From positions 1-30,965 of the IMG/VR virus record IMGVR_UViG_3300043774_000446: 30,965 nucleotides of DNA; one strand, 5' to 3'. The translations under genes were made by a program, and so were the position numbers. The first letter of the stretch is position 1, and every line of letters begins with the position of its first letter. Below are positions 25,801 through 30,965 of this stretch, one piece after another. Below the pieces are notes generated by a model. The model saw nothing but the letters and a program-made list of their open reading frames with translations. It had not been told where the DNA came from and made no database searches. This DNA is from a virus.

Positions 25801-26126
25801 TCTTCTCTAAGGTAATCTGTGTTGGGTATGAAGTTTTGCTTTTCAAGAGCATCTGCAGTTTTTGGGTGTTTTTCTTTCATGGCCTCATACATTCGGCCCC
25901 AGTAAGAGACTTCCATTTCGTATTTCTCATACCGGTCATTTTCAAGGTCCAGATATGTTTCACATTCCTCAAGCTTAAATTCAAGAGCCTCTTGAGTGCG
26001 AACCAATTGAGACTGTAGTTCAGCATTTTCTTTTTTGGTCTTTTGCAGAGTGGCGACCATGAAAAATGAAACCGCTGTAATTGTAGCTGCATAGACGTAC
26101 AAGAAGATGTTTGCGAAGTTTTTCAT
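25797..26126 (-). CDS. Membrane-anchored coiled-coil protein
   Basis: A 109-residue protein starting MKNFANIFLYVYAATITAVS at ATG 26126, just after the upstream stop at 26128. One N-terminal membrane segment (about 3-25) is followed by a long charged helix with heptad-like order (LQKTKKENAELQSQLVRTQEALEFKLEECETYLD) and a helical end. It could be an inner-membrane protein with the coiled coil in the periplasm or cytoplasm; an i-spanin-like role is conceivable but not shown. It overlaps the HAD gene as ATGA. Confidence 0.76.
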   Translation of the reverse strand: MKNFANIFLYVYAATITAVSFFMVATLQKTKKENAELQSQLVRTQEALEFKLEECETYLDLENDRYEKYEMEVSYWGRMYEAMKEKHPKTADALEKQNFIPNTDYLREE

Positions 26127-26127
26127 A

Positions 26128-26565
26128 TTATGAGTTTTGAGTTCCAAGTTTTTCCGCCATCACCTCGAATAGTCCACGCGACTTGATGATGATAGGAGTT
26201 TTATTGTCATAGGTCTCGATGGCTTTTAACAGTCCGCCTACCGTAATTTCGCGTTCAGCGTTCTCGTGTGACCAATCATCCAGATGACAAGCCTCTATCA
26301 TCCGCACCTTGACTGGCAAATCAATTCGAGCTCCTGCCTTCAGCATAAGAACTGCCAGGACTTGAAAGCCAATTTGCGATTCGCCCCAACGGTTCTCGTT
26401 TAGGAACGCTAATATCTCAGAGAGATTTGATTCCAGGTCTTTCTTTGTGAGCGTGGCCATGCCGCCGCCTTCAGGAAACTTTTCGACTTTGCAGATGTCG
26501 TAGAATTGATCTTCGAAATCTAGCGGGGTATCGCCACCCATGATGTCAGTTGACCACCATCCCAT
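26128..26565 (-). CDS. Conserved phage protein of unknown function (MGWWST type)
   Basis: A 145-residue protein starting MGWWSTDIMGGDTPLDFEDQ. The pattern MG-W---IMGGDTPLDFED reminds me of DUF4259-like proteins (MGAWG-G---ND-ALD). The rest is mixed: QIGFQVLAVLMLKAGARIDLP looks like an alpha/beta element, then DDWSHENAEREITVGGLLKAIE. No function is known. Confidence 0.8.
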   Translation of the reverse strand: MGWWSTDIMGGDTPLDFEDQFYDICKVEKFPEGGGMATLTKKDLESNLSEILAFLNENRWGESQIGFQVLAVLMLKAGARIDLPVKVRMIEACHLDDWSHENAEREITVGGLLKAIETYDNKTPIIIKSRGLFEVMAEKLGTQNS

Positions 26566-26577
26566 AGTTATATGTTT

Positions 26578-27531
26578 TTAATTGTTAGACTTTTCAATTT
26601 CAATAAGTTCTCTTAGTTGATAAATCATGGAAAGCATTTGAGTTTCCAACGCTTCCAACGATTCCAATGTAGTTGGCTTTTCTATAGGAAACGGAAAAGC
26701 CTGGCAAGGTTCGCATTGAATCTCCTTTACAGTTGAGCTTTCAGCGGTTTTCTTGGCAGCGGTAATAATTGATGCATGAACCGTCGGTTTTCCAGTTTGT
26801 GTGTTCATCTTAAGAGTTGGAGCTTCCTTAGTTCTATAGTAAGGTTTTGTCCAATTTACCACGTATGAGTATCGGTAACCATCAAACTTTTCGGTGATCC
26901 ATCCATCAGCTAACAGATGATCAATGACTGGAGAGTAGTTTCCGTTGATGGCAAACTTTGGTTTGTTTCCATCATTATGTACTCCTGGCCATTTAATGTT
27001 TTCTATGAAAGCCGCCAACTCATTCTTGGTTTTGAATGAGTTGATTTCCATGTCTTTTACACGGTAGATGAAAAACTCGTATGCTTCACGGTTAGTGCTG
27101 TAAAGCTTTGGTAAACCGGGTTCATCCTGTGTAGGAATTACGCCATTTGGATGATGAGCATCGTGATCCAACTGTGCAATGATATCGGAACGATCCAGCC
27201 CTTTGTAAGTAGTGATGTTGCATTTATTTGCGGTGTCCCACTTGTAGTAGCCCAGAACAATTGATAGGTGGCCAAAGTCGAACCAATCCGGAATATGACG
27301 GTCCACTCCCCAGACGCCATGAGAAATTTGACTAATGAATCCGGCTTTCCTTAAGTAGCCTTTGTATTGGTGGCAGTTATAGTGAGTATTACCATTGCTG
27401 CGTTTCCACCAGGTAGAATTTTCGTGTTTGCCGATGGCAGAAATGTATTCCTTAGAAGTGAATGTACTACCTACCGATACGCTGTTGATGAATTGGCAGG
27501 CCTTGTTGAAGAGAGATTTTGGTTGTCGCAT
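26578..27531 (-). CDS. Unknown 317-residue protein
   Basis: A 317-residue protein starting MRQPKSLFNKACQFINSVSV. The N-terminal 70 residues look like a winged helix (SVGSTFTSKEYISAIGKHEN, TWWKRSNGNTHYNCHQYKGYLRKAGFISQISHGVWGV, with LRKAGFI and the wing HGVW). A second such unit may lie at 180-240 (INGNYSPVIDHLLADGWITEKFDGYRYSYV). The C-terminus has a Cys pair (CEPCQ) and a coiled-coil helix (LEALETQMLSMIYQLRELIEIEK). DNA binding is possible. It is the first gene after cassette 11. Confidence 0.72.
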   Translation of the reverse strand: MRQPKSLFNKACQFINSVSVGSTFTSKEYISAIGKHENSTWWKRSNGNTHYNCHQYKGYLRKAGFISQISHGVWGVDRHIPDWFDFGHLSIVLGYYKWDTANKCNITTYKGLDRSDIIAQLDHDAHHPNGVIPTQDEPGLPKLYSTNREAYEFFIYRVKDMEINSFKTKNELAAFIENIKWPGVHNDGNKPKFAINGNYSPVIDHLLADGWITEKFDGYRYSYVVNWTKPYYRTKEAPTLKMNTQTGKPTVHASIITAAKKTAESSTVKEIQCEPCQAFPFPIEKPTTLESLEALETQMLSMIYQLRELIEIEKSNN

Positions 27532-27546
27532 ATTTAATTAAATTTG

Positions 27547-27610
27547 TATAGTATAAAATTAACCAATAAGTTCCACATAAAAAAATGTTTTGGCAAAAAG
27601 TTATTAACAA
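27547..27610 (-). promoter_or_regulatory. Intergenic cassette 11
   Basis: The minus-strand proximal block TTGGTTAATTTTATACTATA is at 27566-27547; the distal GTTAATAACTTT at 27610-27597. ACAT and ATGT arms around a run of T and outer CCAA and TTGG allow an imperfect hairpin. It drives the unit that ends with the HAD gene. Confidence 0.7.
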
Positions 27611-27849
27611 TTTTCCTCGCTAATAATTTCTGCATCTTCCACATTTTTGCAAAATACAAAATGTGTCTGAGTCTTCAGTACATGGTCAGCGCCCAAATGG
27701 CCTTTCCACGCGTTGAAATACTCAGACAGCATTGTACCATCCTTGCGATAAAAGTTATGCACGGGTATCTCACGAAGAATTTCGTAGAGTTTATCGCCGT
27801 AATGATAGAGTGTTTTAAGGTGCGTAAGATTGTTGGTTAATGAACTCAC
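27604..27849 (-). CDS. Unknown 81-residue protein
   Basis: Starts MSSLTNNLTHLKTLYHYGDK. The middle YEILREIPVHNFYRKDGTMLSEYFNAWKGHLGADHVLKT and the end FVFCKNVEDAEIISEENC suggest a small alpha/beta domain. The family is not recognised; the segment YRKDGTMLSEYFNAWKGHLGADHVL has landmarks I recall from phage proteins of unknown role. Its start overlaps the phosphoesterase stop as ATGA, and its TAA lies within the distal block of cassette 11. Confidence 0.76.
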   Translation of the reverse strand: MSSLTNNLTHLKTLYHYGDKLYEILREIPVHNFYRKDGTMLSEYFNAWKGHLGADHVLKTQTHFVFCKNVEDAEIISEENC

Positions 27850-28568
27850 AGGATTCTTCGATATTGGCCAACTTCAATGAATTCAAATTCATTGGTTTCA
27901 GGATCCCAATCAATGGTGATTGGCCTGTGCGCAATTTCATATCGTTCATTCAGAACAGCCGCGTTAAAAAAGTTAGTATGTTCGGTTTTTGAGTGTCCGT
28001 ATCCAGTATGAATATGACCGCATACATGGATTTTGGTCTTAATCTCAGCAAGTCTTTCAGTTAACAATTCGCACCCAAGGTTTTCATACGCACCCATGAT
28101 TGTGTCAACGTGCCCATGCGCTGGACCGTGCGTTACTACAATATGTGCATCGGGTGGAATGGCGTTCCATTTTTCTTTCAGTTCATCTCCACGTCTTGGA
28201 AGATTGAAAGCCCAATTGTAAAACTCGGGTTGCCATGGAGATCCATAAATGCGAACACTGGTAGCCCAGTCGTCTCCTACCACGTACATTTCATCCTGGA
28301 TATAATTAATGTCCGGATATTCTGCTACAATCTTTGCAATCTTTTCTGTGTTATCTTGGAAGCCCCAGTCATGATTACCTGCAATAAATACCTTATGTTC
28401 ATAGCCATCAATACTGGCAAACCACTTGCAAAATTCACGGATCTCATGTTCGTATCCCATTGAGGTTAGGTCACCCGCATGGATTAGAATGTCTCCGCCT
28501 GGAAGCCATTCTAATGGAAGTTGCTTGTGTTTATTATGAGTGTCTGATATGAATGTGATTCTTTTCAT
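27846..28568 (-). CDS. Calcineurin-like phosphoesterase, MPPED type
   Basis: A 240-residue metallophosphoesterase: FISDTHNKHKQL (6-17), GGDILIHAGDLTSMG (24-38), HKVFIAGNHDWGF (58-70), IYGSPWQPEF, HIVVTHGPAHGH, and IHVCGHIHTGYG. All six metal-binding elements are present. The order GDILIHAGDLT, IYGSPWQPEF and CGHIH is that of MPPED1/2-type enzymes, which cleave cyclic nucleotides or other phosphodiesters. A cyclic-nucleotide signal used by host defences is an attractive possible substrate, but that is inference. It overlaps the lipoprotein gene as ATGA. Confidence 0.88.
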   Translation of the reverse strand: MKRITFISDTHNKHKQLPLEWLPGGDILIHAGDLTSMGYEHEIREFCKWFASIDGYEHKVFIAGNHDWGFQDNTEKIAKIVAEYPDINYIQDEMYVVGDDWATSVRIYGSPWQPEFYNWAFNLPRRGDELKEKWNAIPPDAHIVVTHGPAHGHVDTIMGAYENLGCELLTERLAEIKTKIHVCGHIHTGYGHSKTEHTNFFNAAVLNERYEIAHRPITIDWDPETNEFEFIEVGQYRRIL

Positions 28569-28855
28569 TTGCTGTGTATTGGGTTGTTACAGTTTCCTTT
28601 ATGCGAACCCCATCTGGTGTTTCCATAACCAACAACAATATATTCGCATCCTTCAAGCATATAAACATTGTAGTTTTGGTCGTAGTATTTTGAACTGTTA
28701 TTCAATTCTAGTCGGTGAGGACTAGGTACTTCGGGTGATTGCTTAGGATCGGCGCATCCAGTTAAAAACATTGCCAGGGTCATAATGAACATGAACCATC
28801 CAGCCACCAAGATCATTTCAATGTTTCGTTTTACAAATTGTTTCATAACTATCAT
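28565..28855 (-). CDS. Putative lipoprotein
   Basis: A 96-residue protein with a signal-like start: basic residues, a hydrophobic run (MILVAGWFMFIMTLAMF) and a lipobox LTGC at about 31-34, after which ADPKQSPEV would be exported. The mature part is about 60 residues with two more Cys. A phage lipoprotein can block superinfection or serve lysis; no role is shown. ATG at 28855 overlaps the upstream stop as ATGA; a second ATG at 28846 is also possible. Confidence 0.72.
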   Translation of the reverse strand: MIVMKQFVKRNIEMILVAGWFMFIMTLAMFLTGCADPKQSPEVPSPHRLELNNSSKYYDQNYNVYMLEGCEYIVVGYGNTRWGSHKGNCNNPIHSK

Positions 28856-29019
28856 ATACTTTTAGATTTGCTTTTCTTCTTTAGGTGTACTAAATTGACT
28901 CCATGCTCTTTGAGTAGTTTGCCTTGGCTGTTCAAAGCCTTCTCAAGATTTTTTACGCGCTCCTCAAGAATTGCGTATTTTCTTACAAGTGCATTTATAG
29001 TTTCTAATTCCTTACTCAT
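28852..29019 (-). CDS. Short coiled-coil protein, 55 residues
   Basis: Frame from ATG 29019 to TGA 28852. The product starts MSKELETINALVRKYAILEE and continues RVKNLEKALNSQGKLLKEHG, a clear heptad pattern, with a basic C-terminal tail of five Lys residues near SKSKSI. A trimer or dimer coiled coil is expected. Its overlap with the lipoprotein start (ATGA) and A-rich leader support it. Function unknown. Confidence 0.74.
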   Translation of the reverse strand: MSKELETINALVRKYAILEERVKNLEKALNSQGKLLKEHGVNLVHLKKKSKSKSI

Positions 29020-29078
29020 TTTTATTCCTTTACGCTTTTATACACAAAGCGGCAAAAGGTTTTATGAGTTATTAACAA
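29020..29078 (-). promoter_or_regulatory. Variant junction with distal block
   Basis: The distal GTTAATAAC (29076-29068) falls inside the end of the 46-residue gene, followed on the minus strand by CTCATAAAACCTTTTGCCGC and a short inverted repeat CGCTTT-GTGTATA-AAAGCG (6-base arms). The TATACTATA block is absent. It resembles the junction at 13107-13153 and may be a second class of promoter or a terminator. Confidence 0.42.
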
Positions 29079-29202
29079 TGGAAAGATAGAAAGCCTGTGC
29101 CTCGGCCTCTGTATCAAAATAAGAAATCTGGTATGCTCCGTTCTCTTCATATTCAACCCACCACTGTGAGCCGTTAAAGTCCATATTGATAAAATGTATC
29201 AT
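29062..29202 (-). CDS. Small protein, 46 residues
   Basis: Frame from ATG 29202 to TAA 29062. The product starts MIHFINMDFNGSQWWVEYEE and ends in EAEAQAFYLSIVNNS, a strand pair plus helix. Its start overlaps the stop of the LamG gene (ATGA), which supports it. The pattern W--EYEENGAYQISYFDTEAEAQAF resembles other short phage proteins in layout. Function unknown. Confidence 0.74.
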   Translation of the reverse strand: MIHFINMDFNGSQWWVEYEENGAYQISYFDTEAEAQAFYLSIVNNS

Positions 29203-30218
29203 AAGCCGTATGTTGATTTCATTGCATTATAGACTTGAGCAATTTCTGCGTCAGAAAGCATTTTGTTATAGCAGAGCACAGATCCAATTCCGCCGGAATC
29301 ACAGGTACCTGCATAGCCAGTTCCAATACGGATAGCCCCTGATGGCGTAAGAGCCGTATTGCTTCGTGAAGTGTAGCTCGATTCCCAAGCTGCTCCATTT
29401 TTGCTTCGGAAACCAGTTCTCGCCGCCGTTGTTAAACCAGTTGACATTTTTAAGGCCATCATATTCCAAGCATTTGCAGTGGTTGCTGCCATGGATCCAA
29501 AATCATAGTCCGGCGTTCTTCTACTATAATAGGAAAAAGCTGAGCTAACCTCCCATGTAACGGCAAGTTCTTGTTGATATGATGCAGCAACAGTGCCGGC
29601 CTTTTCAAAGATAGTTTTTCGCGTACCCCCTTGTAAGCCATATACCCAGAGAATGACTGTGCAGTCTCCCCCAAGATTGACTAGGCTCGCGTTGGTGGAA
29701 CAAGACCAAAATCCGCTGTTATTGAAACTAAAACCAGGTGTGCGAGATCCACCAAGCTCTGTAAATGGCGTTTGCGTACCCGAAGAGGTAAACACTAAAC
29801 CATTAGCTGTGTCATACCAGGTAGCACCGCCTTTGGGGTAACTCATTATGTTTTCTGGTAACAGGCAGAGAGAAAGTTGGTCAGTCACAATAGAACCGAC
29901 CTCTTTGTTTTGGACTAATATTGTTGGCTGAGTAGCAACCCATGCTAAAGCTGCTGCAATTGACGCAAATGTTTGCCCGGATATTCCGTTAAGGAAAGAT
30001 ATCAACTGGTTATCATCTGCCATAAGATTGATTGATGGACCCTGGGCTGCCTTATCGCGATAAACGGTGTAACCACCGGTAGGCGGATCAATACCATTCC
30101 AAAAACCTGTTGATGAAGTAGGCCCTTTTGGTACATCACCCACACCAATGTACCAGTTTCCCTTTTTAAGAGAAAGCGGTTCCACCGATAAAGAGTTGTA
30201 TTTGATGTGATCTGGCAT
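29199..30218 (-). CDS. LamG-like phage structural protein
   Basis: A 339-residue protein. The N-terminal 130 residues include GNWYIGVGDVPKGPTSSTGFWNGIDPPTGGYTVYRDK, a tail-protein-like head, and a conserved-looking helix (QTFASIAAALAWVATQ). The C-terminal 190 residues look like a concanavalin A/LamG beta-sandwich: LVFTSSGTQTPFTELGGSRTPGF, CTVILWVYGL, RKTIFEKAG, WNMMALKMS, IRIGTGYAG, and the end CYNKMLSDAEIAQVYNAMKSTYGL, which is the typical close of such domains in phage virion proteins (LSD-EI-Q-YNA-K--YGL). It probably binds a surface glycan as a tail or capsid decoration. It is the only clearly virion-associated gene here. Confidence 0.84.
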   Translation of the reverse strand: MPDHIKYNSLSVEPLSLKKGNWYIGVGDVPKGPTSSTGFWNGIDPPTGGYTVYRDKAAQGPSINLMADDNQLISFLNGISGQTFASIAAALAWVATQPTILVQNKEVGSIVTDQLSLCLLPENIMSYPKGGATWYDTANGLVFTSSGTQTPFTELGGSRTPGFSFNNSGFWSCSTNASLVNLGGDCTVILWVYGLQGGTRKTIFEKAGTVAASYQQELAVTWEVSSAFSYYSRRTPDYDFGSMAATTANAWNMMALKMSTGLTTAARTGFRSKNGAAWESSYTSRSNTALTPSGAIRIGTGYAGTCDSGGIGSVLCYNKMLSDAEIAQVYNAMKSTYGL

Positions 30219-30233
30219 TTCTATATTTATCCT

Positions 30234-30458
30234 CTACATACGTAGAGCTTTCAGCTTAAGAGAAACCTCCCGCGCTGTGGATGCCTTGTCAAATAGGTGT
30301 TGGAGCTTGTCGGCGGTTTTGGCATCAATACCCGTAAAAGTCTTGGAAACCTCATCGGTGGAGTCTTTTACCTCTAACAGCATATCCAAGTTTCCGTCAG
30401 CATAGTGACGTTCTATTTTCCAGTTTTTTCGATTGACTGATGATTGTAGCTTTTTCAT
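30234..30458 (-). CDS. Small basic unknown protein
   Basis: A 74-residue protein, MKKLQSSVNRKNWKIERHYA onward, with GIDAKTADKLQHLFDKASTAREVSLKLKALRM at the end. Strand-rich start and helical end, basic. No family is recognised. It overlaps the upstream gene as ATGA and precedes the LamG gene by 15 bases. Confidence 0.74.
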   Translation of the reverse strand: MKKLQSSVNRKNWKIERHYADGNLDMLLEVKDSTDEVSKTFTGIDAKTADKLQHLFDKASTAREVSLKLKALRM

Positions 30459-30556
30459 TTTCTAGAGCGTTTGAAGTTATCATCAAGATATTTGTTTACG
30501 GCCATCACCGTCAAAACGATGAGCGCGTATATCATAAGAATTGCTATTGCTTTCAT
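30455..30556 (-). CDS. 33-residue single-pass membrane peptide
   Basis: Frame from ATG 30556 to TGA 30455. One membrane helix (AIAILMIYALIVLTVMAV, about 3-20) then a basic tail NKYLDDNFKRSRK. Its ATG overlaps the stop of the gene before (ATGA at 30553) and its stop overlaps the next start, so it fits tightly in the unit. Function unknown. Confidence 0.66.
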   Translation of the reverse strand: MKAIAILMIYALIVLTVMAVNKYLDDNFKRSRK

Positions 30557-30933
30557 CGGTTTCTCCAGTTTGCGATTGCTTTTACCATGATGCCTAATTG
30601 CTCCTCAGGATTTGCCATGATACGAATCTTTTGGTATGAAGTGTATTCCCTTCCGTTGAAGGTTGTGGTTTTGAAACCAAAGCTAGTTTTGTTCAGCTGA
30701 TACATTTGATGTCCTTTATCTCCAATAGTTTGTGAAGAGCTCCAATGGTGTGAAGTTGGAACCAACCTACGAACATAGCCGCTTTCATACATTGCGTACT
30801 TTACATTGGACTGTGGATCATTGAACATTAAGGTTCCACGGTTTACCTGTCTAGGAGTTGAGATGAATTCCAAACCTAGTTCTTCGGCTACAGCAGCTAC
30901 CGACTTTCTAAAAGATGCATTGAATTTGTACAT
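30553..30933 (-). CDS. Unknown 126-residue protein
   Basis: Starts MYKFNASFRKSVAAVAEELG. Basic, with strands (GTLMFNDPQSNVKYAMYESGYVRRLV) and two helices, ending in IMVKAIANWRNR. No family is recognised. It is the first gene after the truncated cassette at the right edge, with ATG 17 bases past the promoter block, so the start is well placed. Confidence 0.76.
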   Translation of the reverse strand: MYKFNASFRKSVAAVAEELGLEFISTPRQVNRGTLMFNDPQSNVKYAMYESGYVRRLVPTSHHWSSSQTIGDKGHQMYQLNKTSFGFKTTTFNGREYTSYQKIRIMANPEEQLGIMVKAIANWRNR

Positions 30934-30949
30934 ATACCTTGTTTTTTAA

Positions 30950-30965
30950 TTTAGTATAAAATTAA
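30950..30965 (-). promoter_or_regulatory. Intergenic cassette 12, cut by the window edge
   Basis: TTAATTTTATACTAAA on the minus strand (30965-30950) is the proximal block of the recurring cassette; the TTGG and distal parts would lie to the right of the window. It precedes the gene starting at 30933. Confidence 0.55.

Noticed and set aside
25797-26126. Spanin gene
   Set aside because: A membrane anchor plus coiled coil fits an i-spanin in outline, but no outer-membrane partner, endolysin or holin lies beside it.
518-30700. Many open frames on the plus strand, for example 594-1013, 4307-4597, 10726-11184 and 28110-28463
   Set aside because: Each lies opposite a well-supported minus-strand gene, has unlikely composition and no recognisable domain, and lacks the junction elements. 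They are treated as chance frames.
2088-30965. Repeated intergenic elements as a CRISPR array or mobile-element ends
   Set aside because: The copies are single, far apart, always between genes in one orientation and adjacent to start codons; there are no regular spacers, cas genes or transposases.
1-30965. tRNA or other structured RNA genes
   Set aside because: Almost all sequence is covered by coding frames; gaps are short and contain only the promoter cassettes and hairpins, with no cloverleaf seen by eye.

Overview
The window looks like part of a large double-stranded DNA phage genome whose host is a member of the Bacteroidota, probably a flavobacterium. Every supported gene lies on the minus strand. 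Genes are packed end to end, very often with stop and start overlapping as ATGA, TAATG or TGATG. Start codons are preceded by A-rich sequence rather than Shine-Dalgarno sites. A phage copy of ribosomal protein bS21 closely resembles, as I remember them, the Flavobacteria-type bS21 proteins. I see no tRNA, no CRISPR and no insertion sequence. Apart from one LamG-type tail or virion protein near the right end (29199-30218), the content is accessory metabolism, nucleic-acid repair, regulators and small proteins of unknown function.

The region is divided into units by about a dozen copies of an intergenic cassette of roughly 60-75 bases. Read on the coding (minus) strand, a copy has a distal block GTTAATAACTTT at the end of the upstream gene, a hairpin-prone middle, and a proximal block TTGGTTAATTTTATACTATA just before the next start codon. 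I read it as a combined terminator and promoter. Full copies precede the genes starting at 2075, 2574, 3025, 5434, 7258, 10497, 14753, 17154, 17496, 21260, 27531 and 30933 (the last is cut by the window edge). Variant junctions lacking the proximal block lie at 13107-13153, 25227-25293 and 29020-29078.

Layout, in the direction of transcription from the right end. Unit 30933-29062: small proteins, a 33-residue membrane peptide and the LamG protein. Next (29019-27604): a coiled-coil peptide, a lipoprotein and an MPPED-like metallophosphoesterase. Unit 27531-25294: unknown proteins, a membrane-anchored coiled-coil protein and a HAD phosphatase of the RNA-repair type. Unit 25226-21333: a PD-(D/E)XK-like protein, thymidylate synthase and an ABC-exporter membrane domain with no ATPase. 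Unit 21260-17584: an RNA-repair operon (HD phosphohydrolase, 5' polynucleotide kinase, Rnl1-type RNA ligase) followed by an LpxH-like phosphoesterase and a GT2 glycosyltransferase. Unit 17154-14855: small proteins, a PspC-domain protein and bS21. Unit 14753-13148: a CCA-adding-type nucleotidyltransferase without an HD domain and a possible primase-fold protein. Unit 13106-10570: membrane proteins including an SPFH/prohibitin-like protein. Unit 10497-7342: a PRPP-synthetase-like enzyme, a macro domain, a PTH2-like protein and a nucleoside deoxyribosyltransferase-like protein. Unit 7258-5520: a nicotinamide phosphoribosyltransferase. Unit 5434-3126: a RadA-like ATPase fused to an HEXXH domain, then a GIY-YIG-like protein. 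Units 3025-1: a winged-helix regulator, a free-standing DnaA domain IV, small unknown proteins and methylglyoxal synthase.

Four themes stand out. First, the NAMPT-like and PRPP-synthetase-like pair, with a macro domain and a deoxyribosyltransferase-fold protein in the same neighbourhood, fits an NAD+ rebuilding pathway that could counter NAD+-depleting host defences. Second, RNA repair enzymes are spread over three units: kinase, ligase, HD and HAD phosphatases, and the nucleotidyltransferase. Third, the RadA-HEXXH fusion suggests coupling of a DNA-repair ATPase to a protease. Fourth, bS21 and methylglyoxal synthase suggest control of host translation and central carbon metabolism. Functions are inferred from motifs read by eye; no database search was possible.
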